The notes below the pieces were generated by a model. The model worked only from the letters and a program-made list of their open reading frames with translations, ran no database searches and had not been told where the DNA came from. From Chloroflexota bacterium (GTDB taxonomy: Bacteria; Chloroflexota; Anaerolineae; Anaerolineales; UBA11858): DNA of 37,387 nucleotides. Of the stretch, positions 7,627 through 15,311 are shown in pieces (within the stretch, counting starts at the first letter, position 1; each line of letters opens with the position of its first letter). Position numbers and translations under genes: made by a program. Where the stretch lies: contig VGOC01000024.1 in the NCBI GenBank assembly GCA_016865865.1, forward strand, positions 1-37,387, in the 5' to 3' direction.

Positions 7627-8508
7627 ATGAAACCACCTCCCTTCGAATATTACGCCCCTACTACTGTGGAGGAGGCTTTGGCGCGCCTGGCCGAACACGG
7701 CTATGACGCCAAACCCCTGGCGGGCGGCCAGAGCCTGATCCCGATGATGAATTTTCGATTAGCCCAGCCATCTGTTTTGGTTGATTTGAATAATATCCCC
7801 GATCTATCCTACATCCGCCCGAACGAGGGAGGCGGGCTTTCGATCGGCGCAATGGCTCGCCATAGTATGGTGGAGAAAGACGCCCTGGTTGCCGAACGCG
7901 CCCCACTGGTTCACGAAACCATGCCCAAGATCGCCACCACGCAAATCCGCAGCCGCGGCACATTCGGCGGCAGCCTGGCTCATGCCGACCCTTCCGCAGA
8001 ACTCGTGTGTGCCAGCGTGGCATTGGATGGAAAATTCAAAGTGGTCAGCCAACAGAGGGAACGCTGGATTCCCGCGAACGAGTTCTTCCTGGGCCTGTTC
8101 ACGTCGGCGTTGGAGCCGGAAGAATTATTAGTCGAAATCCAATTGCCCCCCTTCCCGAAACGGACCGGCTGGTCGTTGATGGAGATTGCCCGGAGGCCGC
8201 ATGACTTCTGCTTGATCGGCGTTGCTGCCACCCTCACGTTAGGCAAGAAAGATCAATGCAAGAAAGCCAGGTTGGTTTACTTGAGCGCCGGGGATGGGCC
8301 TATGGTAGGCCAGCAGGCAGCCAAAGTCCTCGAAGGGCAGAGTATCAGCCCTGAGCTTTTCGAGGAAGCCGCTGAGGTCGCCTCCAGCGCTGACATTGAT
8401 CCCAGCAGCGATATCCACGCAACGGCTGAGTTCCGCCGTCATCTGGCGAATGTATTGACCCGCCGGGCATTGGAAGAAGCTTACAAGAGAGCAATACCGA
8501 ATATCTAG
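7627..8508 (+). CDS. Molybdenum hydroxylase set 2, FAD-binding (medium) subunit
   Basis: This 293-residue protein is a clear CoxM-type flavoprotein. The residues PPPFEYYAPTTVEEALARL at the start, LAGGQSLIPMMNFRLAQP near 36 and TTQIRSRGTFGGSLAHADPSAE near 105 are the FAD-binding signature of the CO dehydrogenase/aldehyde oxidoreductase branch. It starts 25 bases after the large subunit of set 1, with CAGGAG upstream, and so continues the same operon. It differs enough from the set 1 FAD subunit (AGGQSLIP rather than SGGTDIFV) that the two sets are not a recent duplication. Confidence 0.9.
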   Translation: MKPPPFEYYAPTTVEEALARLAEHGYDAKPLAGGQSLIPMMNFRLAQPSVLVDLNNIPDLSYIRPNEGGGLSIGAMARHSMVEKDALVAERAPLVHETMPKIATTQIRSRGTFGGSLAHADPSAELVCASVALDGKFKVVSQQRERWIPANEFFLGLFTSALEPEELLVEIQLPPFPKRTGWSLMEIARRPHDFCLIGVAATLTLGKKDQCKKARLVYLSAGDGPMVGQQAAKVLEGQSISPELFEEAAEVASSADIDPSSDIHATAEFRRHLANVLTRRALEEAYKRAIPNI

Positions 8509-8509
8509 C

Positions 8510-8577
8510 TTCACGAAAGATGATCCAAGACCCGTCTGCGGGTCGCCCGGGGACGGGCTCCTGATCGTTTTCGTGAA
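8510..8577. repeat. Repeat family C, copy 1 (TTCACGAAA ends)
   Basis: A 68-base element bounded by TTCACGAAA and TTTTCGTGAA. Its inside pairs as GACCCGTCTGCGGGTC and GCCCGGGGACGGGC. It shares ends and inner words (GACCCGTC, GGGTCGCCCG, GACGGGCT) with the copies at 12061 and 30704. No clear target duplication is visible. Confidence 0.65.
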
Positions 8578-8587
8578 CACTGATTAT

Positions 8588-8629
8588 GAGTCCACTGAAA
8601 AAACTACGAGTAGAGGATTCGGGGCGGCA
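8588..8629 (+). repeat. Half copy (left arm only) of MITE family B
   Basis: The stretch from GAGTCCACTG to GGGGCGGCA matches the left arm of the complete family B element at 17259-17379. Hairpin core and right arm are missing. It ends directly at the GGAG used as ribosome binding site by the next gene. Confidence 0.75.
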
Positions 8630-8641
8630 GGAGATTTTATT

Positions 8642-9118
8642 ATGAGTGATTTATTCAACGTGAACGTTACCGTCAATGGTACATTGTATGAGCGTGAAGT
8701 CGAACCCCGTATACTGCTAAGCGACTTCCTGCGCCACGATCTGGGGCTTACCGGCACGCATGTCGGCTGTGAACATGGCGTCTGTGGAGCCTGCACAGTA
8801 TTATTCGATGGCAACCCGGTCAGGTCTTGCCTGATGTTTGCTGTCCAGACGAACGGCCATGAGGTAACCACCGTGGAAGGGCTTGGCGACATAGATGATC
8901 TGCACCCCATCCAACAGGCCTTTTGGGAGGCGCATGCCTTGCAGTGCGGGTTCTGCACCCCTGGCTTTCTAACCACCTTAGTGCCCTTCCTAGAAGAGAA
9001 TCCTGATCCCAGCGAAGAGGAGATCCGCAACGCGATTTCTGGCAATCTCTGCCGTTGCACCGGATATCAACACATTGTCGAGGCTGTTCAGCTTGCAGCA
9101 GAGAAGATGCGAGCGTAA
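8642..9118 (+). CDS. Molybdenum hydroxylase set 2, 2Fe-2S (small) subunit
   Basis: The protein of 158 residues from the ATG at 8642 has both cluster motifs: GCEHGVCGACTVLFDG with a following SCL, then QCGFCTPGFL and GNLCRCTGYQHI. The frame is open further upstream to an ATG at 8573, but that part runs through repeats C1 and half-B. The family start and an AGGAG nine bases before 8642 favour the later ATG. The gap to the FAD gene is 133 bases and made of the two repeats, unlike the tight set 1 spacing. Expression could still be continuous if the repeats do not terminate transcription. Confidence 0.92.
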   Translation: MSDLFNVNVTVNGTLYEREVEPRILLSDFLRHDLGLTGTHVGCEHGVCGACTVLFDGNPVRSCLMFAVQTNGHEVTTVEGLGDIDDLHPIQQAFWEAHALQCGFCTPGFLTTLVPFLEENPDPSEEEIRNAISGNLCRCTGYQHIVEAVQLAAEKMRA

Positions 9119-9131
9119 GAGGAGGAGAGCC

Positions 9132-11504
9132 ATGACCTACAAGTTCATTGGAAAAAGGATCAAGCGCAACGAAGACCCGCGCCTGCTGACCGGGCAGGCT
9201 CTATTTGTGGATGATGTTGATATCCCTGGCATGTTGCATGTGGCTTTCGTGCGCAGCGATTACGCCCATGCGCGTATCTTGAATATCGAGACAGAAGCAG
9301 CCAGGCAACATCCCGGCGTTGTCGCTGTCTACACAGCAGAAGACATGGGGGATGAGTGGGCGCCAGGCCCGCCGCTGGTGTCTCCGCCGCCCACCCTTGC
9401 GGGCGTCATCTTCAACTCTCGCAGGCAATCTCCTCTGGCAAAAGGGAAAGTGTATCATGCTGGCGAGGCCATCGTCGCCATCGTTGCTGAAAGCCGTTAT
9501 ATTGCCGAAGATGCCGCCGATGAGGTCAGGGTGGATTACGAACCTTTACCGGTGGTGGTAGACCTGGAAAAGGCCATGGGGCCTGACAGCCCGCGTGTTC
9601 ACGATGATTTGGACACGAACCTGGCTGCTCACATGTTTCAGAAAAAGGGTGATTATGAAGTTGCCAGAGCGCAGGCTGATCTGATCATCAAGAAGAAATT
9701 CTTTCTAGACCGCGGCGCGGCTGTCGCCATGGAAAATCGCGGCGTTGTGGCTCACTGGGACGAGAAGAGTCAACAAATGACGATCTGGGATACTACGCAG
9801 GCGCCGATTCCGATCCGCAATGGAACTGCAGCCAGGCTGGGTCTCTCCCAAAAACAGGTCAGGGTGATTGCTCCCTTCCTCGGAGGTGGTTTCGGGCCGA
9901 AAGCGATGATGTTTTACCCCGAAGAGATGCTCATTCCATGGCTTTCGATGAAACTATGCCGACCTATCAAATGGATCGAAGATCGCCGGGAAAATTTCTA
10001 TGCCACGACCTCCGAGCGGCAACAGGTACACGAAGTCGAGATCGCCCTGACCAACGATGGGCGCGTGCTGGGGTTGAAGGATGATTTCTTGCACGATACA
10101 GGCGCATTCGATCCGTATGGCCTGACTATTCCCCTCAACACGCAATGTCATGTGACCGGCCCATACGATATCCAAAACATCGCTTCGAACTGCACCGCAG
10201 TGTTCACGAACAAACCAATTGTCACGCCTGTACGTGGGGCGGGACGCCCGCAGGGTGTTTTCATCATAGAACGAATGATGGATTTTGCCGCCAGAGAGTT
10301 GGGCATGGAACCGCTGGAACTACGGGTGAAGAATCTCATCCCACCGGAAGCATTTCCTTACGATAAGGAGATTATAGACCAGGCATTTGCCAAATTAATT
10401 CTGGATAGCGGCAACTACCTGCCCGTAGTCGAGAAAGCCAGGGAAATGATCGGCTACGATCAATTCATCAAGGAAGAACAGCCGCGTCTGCGCGCTGAAG
10501 GAAAATTCGTGGGGATCGGGATTACCCCCTTCATCGAGACTACCGGAGTAGGCCCTTATGAAGGGGTCCGCATCCAAATAGAGCCTAGCGGCAAAGTCAA
10601 TGTAGCTACCGGTATCGGCACTCAGGGGCAAGGCCACTTCACCTCGTTTGCCCAAATTGTGTCTGAACAACTCGGTGTGGCAGTCAGCGATGTGAGCCTG
10701 GTTTCTGGGGATACGGCTGAGTTTCACTGGGGCACAGGGACTTTTGCCAGCCGTGGAGCAGTAGTTGCCGGAAGCGCCACCCTGGCCGCGGCGACATCTG
10801 TTCGAACGAAAGTCTTGAAACTGGCAAGCAAAGTGTTAGAAACCCCCGAGGAAGAACTCGAGCTCGAGGATGGCGTCGTGCGGGTAGCCGATCTACCTCA
10901 CCGCTCGATCAGCCTGGGTGAATTGGCTGCGCTAGCCAACCCCCTGCGCGGCGCTGTCGAACCAGGCACCGAACCCGGTCTAGAGGCCACCGATTACTTT
11001 GGCCCGGCATACGGAGCCACATCTTTTGGCGTCCATGCCATGATCATCGAAGTTGACCCTGAAACCATGATGATCGAGTTCAAGCGCTATATCACAGTGG
11101 AGGATTGCGGCACCGTGCTAAACCCGCTGATCCTGGAAGGCCAGATCCATGGCGGCGTTTCTATGGGCATCGGCAATTCGTATTATGAGAAGATGCACTG
11201 GGATGAGAATGGGCAGTTGCTCAACGCCTCATTGGCCGACTACCTGATCGTCACCGCCCATGAGATGCCAAATCGCATCGAGGTTGGTCATCTGGAAACG
11301 CGCTCACCATTCAACAAATTAGGCACTAAAGGTGTTGGCGAAGCTGGCGCTATCCCTGTGACGGCATGCTTTACTCAAGCGCTTGAAAATGCTCTCGAGG
11401 AGTACCATCTGGAAATCCTCGAATCGCCGCTCAGCCCAAATCGTCTATACGAGTTGCTGCGTAACTTGACAATGTCAACTTACGGACGAGAAGCCCGAAA
11501 ATAG
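9132..11504 (+). CDS. Molybdenum hydroxylase set 2, molybdopterin-binding (large) subunit
   Basis: The 790-residue protein starts FIGKRIKRNEDPRLLTGQALFVDD, typical of CoxL-type and aldehyde oxidoreductase large subunits. Mo-cofactor motifs are GGGFGPKAMMFYPEE, TPVRGAGRPQGVFIIERMMD, ATGIGTQGQGHFT and the catalytic Glu in GTKGVGEAGAIP. The RGAGRP loop takes the place of the AYxCSFR of true CO dehydrogenases, so it belongs to the form II/aldehyde or heterocycle hydroxylase branch. The ATG at 9132, with GAGGAG just upstream, is preferred over one at 9075 that lies inside the 2Fe-2S gene. The last residues and the TAG stop fall in the left arm of a long hairpin, which may have replaced the original 3' end. 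Confidence 0.9.
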   Translation: MTYKFIGKRIKRNEDPRLLTGQALFVDDVDIPGMLHVAFVRSDYAHARILNIETEAARQHPGVVAVYTAEDMGDEWAPGPPLVSPPPTLAGVIFNSRRQSPLAKGKVYHAGEAIVAIVAESRYIAEDAADEVRVDYEPLPVVVDLEKAMGPDSPRVHDDLDTNLAAHMFQKKGDYEVARAQADLIIKKKFFLDRGAAVAMENRGVVAHWDEKSQQMTIWDTTQAPIPIRNGTAARLGLSQKQVRVIAPFLGGGFGPKAMMFYPEEMLIPWLSMKLCRPIKWIEDRRENFYATTSERQQVHEVEIALTNDGRVLGLKDDFLHDTGAFDPYGLTIPLNTQCHVTGPYDIQNIASNCTAVFTNKPIVTPVRGAGRPQGVFIIERMMDFAARELGMEPLELRVKNLIPPEAFPYDKEIIDQAFAKLILDSGNYLPVVEKAREMIGYDQFIKEEQPRLRAEGKFVGIGITPFIETTGVGPYEGVRIQIEPSGKVNVATGIGTQGQGHFTSFAQIVSEQLGVAVSDVSLVSGDTAEFHWGTGTFASRGAVVAGSATLAAATSVRTKVLKLASKVLETPEEELELEDGVVRVADLPHRSISLGELAALANPLRGAVEPGTEPGLEATDYFGPAYGATSFGVHAMIIEVDPETMMIEFKRYITVEDCGTVLNPLILEGQIHGGVSMGIGNSYYEKMHWDENGQLLNASLADYLIVTAHEMPNRIEVGHLETRSPFNKLGTKGVGEAGAIPVTACFTQALENALEEYHLEILESPLSPNRLYELLRNLTMSTYGREARK

Positions 11505-11549
11505 GGGCTGGCAGGGCTGCTCCGCAGCCCTGCCACCCCCTATTTTCGG
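11495..11549. repeat. Long hairpin element overlapping the large-subunit stop codon
   Basis: CCGAAAATAGGGG pairs with CCCCTATTTTCGG and, inside it, GGCAGGGCTGC pairs with GCAGCCCTGCC around a TCC loop, with one small interruption. Outer bases GAGAA and TTCTC extend the symmetry. The layout (CCGAAAA, GC core, TTTTCGG) is like MITE family A but the sequence differs. The gene's TAG stop at 11502-11504 lies in the left arm. Confidence 0.75.
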
Positions 11550-11587
11550 AAATTCTCGCAAAGTCGAAATAATCAGGAGAAATAACC

Positions 11588-12028
11588 GTGAAAATAGAAG
11601 GTGAATACACTTTTACAGGCCCCCGTGAGAAAGTTTGGGAGATCATCCGTGATCCTGAAATCCTGGCGACGGCTCTGCCAGGAACGAAAAAACTGGAGTT
11701 AGTAGGCGAGAATGAATACGAAGGCGAGATGCAGGTGCGCATCGGCCCGGTTGCTGGCGTCTTCGGGGGGAAGTTAATCGTTTCCAACGAGGTCGCACCC
11801 GAAAGCTTGACCCTGACCGTAGAGGGCGTCGGTAAAGTCGGCTTCCTGAAAGGTTCGGGTGATATTGTGCTAAGAGATCAAGATGGAAATTCCACCTTGA
11901 TGAAGTACAGCGGCGAGGTGCAAATCGGCGGCAAAGTGGCCAGTGTGGGGCAACGTCTATTCGATGCGGTGAGTAAGAGCATGATCAGACAGGGCCTGGG
12001 TAAGCTAAACGAGGCCTTGAGGGTTTGA
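11588..12028 (+). CDS. CoxG-like SRPBCC protein
   Basis: The protein has 146 residues. The pattern MKIEGEYTFTGPREKVWEIIRDPEILATALPGTKKLE, followed by a G-rich middle (VRIGPVAGVFGGKL) and GSGDIVLRD, is that of CO dehydrogenase subunit G, a START/SRPBCC fold with a hydrophobic pocket. CoxG proteins go with molybdenum hydroxylases; for CO dehydrogenase they are linked to membrane attachment and contact with the quinone pool. The usual C-terminal membrane anchor is absent, and the protein ends after the fold. An AGGAG lies upstream. Its position suggests it serves set 2, which may therefore pass electrons to the membrane rather than to NAD; this is inference. Confidence 0.85.
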   Translation: MKIEGEYTFTGPREKVWEIIRDPEILATALPGTKKLELVGENEYEGEMQVRIGPVAGVFGGKLIVSNEVAPESLTLTVEGVGKVGFLKGSGDIVLRDQDGNSTLMKYSGEVQIGGKVASVGQRLFDAVSKSMIRQGLGKLNEALRV

Positions 12029-12060
12029 CAAGCTTAGAATGTTTATGTACAATCAGTAAG

Positions 12061-12174
12061 TCACGAAATAGATCCAAAGCCTGTCACTTCGACGACGCTC
12101 AGCGTAAACCCCGGGCGACCCGAAGCCTGTGCTGAGTGAACTGAAGCAACGGGTCTCCGATCCAGTTTTCGTGA
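12061..12174. repeat. Repeat family C, copy 2
   Basis: The 114-base element is bounded by TCACGAAAT and TTTTCGTGA. Inside are GTCACTTCGACGACGCTCAGCG and, inverted, CTGTGCTGAGTGAACTGAAG. It shares ends and inner words with copies 1 and 3. The rest of the 337-base gap before the next gene (12175-12353) shows no coding frame, riboswitch or promoter that I can support. Confidence 0.65.
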
Positions 12175-12365
12175 AGCGCCGACATGGTTGGTGTTTTTCA
12201 AGGGGGATATCGTGAAACGTATTAGTAGAGTAGAAGTATCTGCCAACGCATCGTTGTACGCGTCGGATATTATGATGAGTGAAAGGAGGCTACCTCTCGA
12301 AAAAAAACTGAAACCACCCTGTTCGATTATCCTATCCATTTAGATCATCTCCTAAGGAGGATTTG

Positions 12366-14471
12366 ATGAAACACAAAAGCTTTATTTGGACCCTGATCAC
12401 CCTGTTGATCGTTTCCTCGATGCTGCTGGCGGCCTGCAAACCCCCTGCGCCGGCAGAGGAAGCTGCGCCAGTCGAAGAGGCTGCGCCTGCTGAAGAGGCT
12501 GCGCCCGCCGAAGAGGCTGCGCCGGTCTTCAAGGCCTGCCAGGTGACTGACGTTGGCGGCATAGACGACAAGTCGTTCAACGCCACGGCCTGGAAAGGCA
12601 TGGAAGACGCCGTGGCGGATCTGGGCATCGAGGCCAAGTACCTCGAGTCGCAGCAGCAAACCGACTACGAAGTCAACATCAACGCCTTCCTCGAAGAGGG
12701 CTGCGACCTGATCGTCTCGGTGGGCTTTCTGCTGGGCGACGCCACGGCTGCGGCTGCGGCGGCCAACCCAGAGCAGAAGTTCGGCATCGTGGATGTCAAC
12801 TGGCTGGAGTCCCCCAACCTGTACGGTTCTGGCTTTGCGATCAACGAGGCCACCTTCCTGGCTGGCTACCTGGCGGCTGGGATGACGCAGACAGGCGTCG
12901 TGGCGACCTTTGGCGGCATCCAGATTCCGCCTGTGGAAGTGTTCATGGACGGTTTCGTGCTGGGCGTGGATGAGTACAACGCCGTGCACGGGACGGATGT
13001 GCAGGTGTTGGGCTGGGATCCCTACGCCCGCAACGGTCTGTTCGTGGGCAACTTCGAGAGCACGGATGACGGGCGCACGATGGGCGAGAGCCTGATGGAC
13101 GAAGGCGCAGACATCATCATGCCTGTGGCCGGGCCTGTGGGCGCCGGCACGCTGGCGGTGATGGAAGAGCGCGGCGCAGGATGGATCATCGGCGTGGACA
13201 ACGACTGGTCGGTGCAGTTCGCCGAGCAGGCGCAGTACGTGCTGGCGAGCGCGCTCAAGAACATGGACCTCTACGTCTATGAAATGATCCAGGCTGCCAT
13301 GGACGGCACGTTTGCCGGCGGCAACTACCTTGGCACGCTGGCGAATGGCGGCGTCGGCCTGGGCTACGGCGGCGTGGAAATCCCCGCAGAACTCAAGGCT
13401 GAAGTCGAAGCCCTGATCCCAGGGATCGTCGCTGGGGAAACCGCCACCCTGCCCACCGCAGAAGAAATCGAAGCGGCGCTTGCTGAACCCGCCCTGGGCA
13501 GCGAAGAATATCCCATCAAGGTCATGTTCGTCCCCTCGACGGATGTGGCTGTGATCGTGTCGGGCGGCGAGATCATGGCGCAGGCGTTGAACGAAGCCAC
13601 CGGCTACTTCTTCGAGGTGGTGGTGCCGACCTCCTATGCGGCCACGATCGAAGAGATGTGCGCTTCCCCGGCTGACACCATGGGCTTCATCCCTGGCCTG
13701 GGATACGCGTTAGCCAACCAGTTGTGTGGTGTGGATGTGGCCTTCAAGGCCATCCGCTACGGCTTCCCGGTGTACTGGACACAGTACATCGTCGCCCGCG
13801 ACAGCGAGTATCAGACGCTTGCGGACCTGGAAGGCGCGACCTGGGGCTACACCGATGCCGGTTCGACCTCTGGCTACATGGTTCCGCTGGTTGAGCTGGC
13901 CGAGGCAGGGATCACTGTCGGCGAAGCCGTGGAAACCGGTGGGCACAACCAGGCTGTGAAGGCCGTCTACAACGGCGAGGTGGACTTTGCGACCACCTAC
14001 TACAGCGTGCCGCTCTCGCCATTGTCCGGCGGCGGCCCCTGGTGGACATACGAAGACTACCTGGCCGGAACCGTCACCGAGGACATGTGGGATATCCCCG
14101 CTGATGTGGTGGACAGTTGCGCGCTCAACGCCGATGGCAAGCTGTTCTGCGGCGAATGGCGACCGCTGGATGCCCGCCCGAATATCCGCGAGGAAGCCCC
14201 GGATGTGATCCAGAAAGTGCGCATCCTGGCCCACTCCGCAGAGATCCCCAATGACACGCTTTCTTTCGGGCCTGAATTCCCGGCTGAACTGCGCGCCGAA
14301 ATCGAAGCCGCCCTGCTCGCGTTTGCAGAGACCGATGCCTGGGACACTTCGATCGGCAACACTGACTTCTATGGCTGGAGCGGCATCCTGCCCGCGACCG
14401 ATGCGGAGTACGACATGGTCCGCAAGATGGTCGAAGCCGCTGGCCTGACCCTCGAAGGCCTGGGAGAATAA
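12366..14471 (+). CDS. Chimeric substrate-binding lipoprotein, BMP domain fused to PhnD-type domain
   Basis: The 701-residue protein begins with a lipoprotein signal (LLAAC, lipidated Cys24) and an EEAAP linker. Residues about 57-370 are a BMP/PnrA-type binding domain: QVTDVGGIDDKSFN, GCDLIVSVGFLLG, GIVDVNW and GVDNDWS. Residues about 381-690 are a PhnD/periplasmic-binding type 2 domain: IKVMFVPSTDVAVIVSGGEIMAQAL, GFIPGLGYALANQ, AGSTSGYMVPLVEL and NGEVDFATTYYSVP. The two families have unrelated folds and normally act alone with different ABC systems. Both systems follow: PhnC/PhnE types at 14550-17129 and the BMP type at 17521-21589. An AAGGAGG sits five bases before the ATG. The fusion is one open frame with no sign of a frameshift. 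BMP proteins bind purine nucleosides or riboflavin; the PhnD ligand is unknown. Confidence 0.85.
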   Translation: MKHKSFIWTLITLLIVSSMLLAACKPPAPAEEAAPVEEAAPAEEAAPAEEAAPVFKACQVTDVGGIDDKSFNATAWKGMEDAVADLGIEAKYLESQQQTDYEVNINAFLEEGCDLIVSVGFLLGDATAAAAAANPEQKFGIVDVNWLESPNLYGSGFAINEATFLAGYLAAGMTQTGVVATFGGIQIPPVEVFMDGFVLGVDEYNAVHGTDVQVLGWDPYARNGLFVGNFESTDDGRTMGESLMDEGADIIMPVAGPVGAGTLAVMEERGAGWIIGVDNDWSVQFAEQAQYVLASALKNMDLYVYEMIQAAMDGTFAGGNYLGTLANGGVGLGYGGVEIPAELKAEVEALIPGIVAGETATLPTAEEIEAALAEPALGSEEYPIKVMFVPSTDVAVIVSGGEIMAQALNEATGYFFEVVVPTSYAATIEEMCASPADTMGFIPGLGYALANQLCGVDVAFKAIRYGFPVYWTQYIVARDSEYQTLADLEGATWGYTDAGSTSGYMVPLVELAEAGITVGEAVETGGHNQAVKAVYNGEVDFATTYYSVPLSPLSGGGPWWTYEDYLAGTVTEDMWDIPADVVDSCALNADGKLFCGEWRPLDARPNIREEAPDVIQKVRILAHSAEIPNDTLSFGPEFPAELRAEIEAALLAFAETDAWDTSIGNTDFYGWSGILPATDAEYDMVRKMVEAAGLTLEGLGE
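12456..12527 (+). repeat. 18-bp tandem repeat, four units, coding for the lipoprotein linker
   Basis: Four units of the pattern GARGARGCTGCGCCNGYC encode EEAAPV or EEAAPA directly after the lipidated Cys. They make a flexible acidic spacer between the membrane and the BMP domain. The number of units is likely to vary between strains through slippage. Confidence 0.85.
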
Positions 14472-14491
14472 TCTAACCTGTATGTGTACAT

Positions 14492-14529
14492 GGGCAGGGG
14501 TTATCGCAAGACCCCTGCTCATTTTTTTA
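14492..14529 (+). terminator. Rho-independent terminator after the binding-protein gene
   Basis: GGGCAGGGGT pairs with ACCCCTGCTC (ten pairs including one G-U) around a nine-base loop, followed by ATTTTTTTAT. It lies between the binding-protein stop and the PhnC-type ATPase start, so readthrough would set a high ratio of binding protein to transporter. Confidence 0.8.
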
Positions 14530-14549
14530 TCTTCTGCGTCCAAAACGAT

Positions 14550-15302
14550 ATGCTCAAAGTAAAAAATCTTACAAAAATCTACGAGGGGGGCGTCCTTGCC
14601 CTGGACAATGTCAGTTTCGAGGTCCCCCAGGGCGAATTCCTGGCTGTGATAGGTTTGAGCGGATCGGGAAAATCTACACTCCTGCGGTGCATCAATCGTC
14701 TCATCGAGCCGACTGATGGCGAAATCCTCTGGGGGGATACCGATATCACGAAAGCCTCCGATGACGAATTGCGTACGATACGCCGTAAAATCGGCATGAT
14801 CTTCCAAAACTTCAACCTGGTGCATCGTTCCCTGGTGTTGACTAATGTCCTGGCCGGACGCCTGGGATACGTGAATCCCGCATTGAGCGTATTCAACCGC
14901 TTTCCTAAGGCCGATATAGAAAATGCTTTCGCACAATTGAAGCGTGTTGGAATCGCCAACAAAGCCTATAACCGCGCCGACGAACTCAGCGGTGGACAAC
15001 AGCAGCGGGTGGGCATCGCGCGAGCCATGATGCAGGGCCCCGACATCATCCTGGCCGATGAACCAGTTGCCAGCCTCGACCCTGTGTTGGCCCACAGCAT
15101 CATGCAATACCTGGAGAAGATCAACGAGGAAGAAGATGTGACCGTGATATGTAGTCTCCACTTCCTGGACCTGGTTCATCGCTATGCTGACCGCGTGGTC
15201 GCCCTCAACGAGGGGAGATTGATGTTCGATGGGCTACCCAAAGAAATAGATGATGTCAAGTTCAAGGAAATATACGGCAAAGATGCAGAACGGGTTGGGT
15301 AG
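14550..15302 (+). CDS. phnC: PhnC-like ABC transporter ATP-binding protein
   Basis: The 250-residue single ABC domain fits PhnC length. Walker A is GLSGSGKST near residue 36, the Q-loop region is IGMIFQNFNLVHRS, and the signature and Walker B run as ELSGGQQQRVGIARAMMQGPDIILADEPVASLDP. That exact wording is typical of PhnC and relatives that pair with PhnE permeases and PhnD binding proteins. ATG 14550 is chosen because the upstream extension to 14484 runs through the terminator. No good ribosome binding site is visible before it, so translation may be weak. The permease gene follows nine bases after the stop. Confidence 0.88.
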   Translation: MLKVKNLTKIYEGGVLALDNVSFEVPQGEFLAVIGLSGSGKSTLLRCINRLIEPTDGEILWGDTDITKASDDELRTIRRKIGMIFQNFNLVHRSLVLTNVLAGRLGYVNPALSVFNRFPKADIENAFAQLKRVGIANKAYNRADELSGGQQQRVGIARAMMQGPDIILADEPVASLDPVLAHSIMQYLEKINEEEDVTVICSLHFLDLVHRYADRVVALNEGRLMFDGLPKEIDDVKFKEIYGKDAERVG

Positions 15303-15311
15303 GAGGCGTTT

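Noticed and set aside
9075-9131. Earlier start for the set 2 large subunit
   Set aside because: The extra 19 residues (rich in Arg) lie within the 2Fe-2S gene, and a better ribosome binding site and the family start are at 9132.
5244-11504. Aerobic CO dehydrogenase (CoxMSL)
   Set aside because: The AYxCSFR active-site loop of CoxL is absent from both large subunits; they have RGFGMPE and RGAGRPQ instead.
13710-15179. Minus-strand frame of 489 codons across the lipoprotein and ATPase genes
   Set aside because: It crosses the terminator at 14492 and overlaps two well-supported genes; no start signal or conserved motif.
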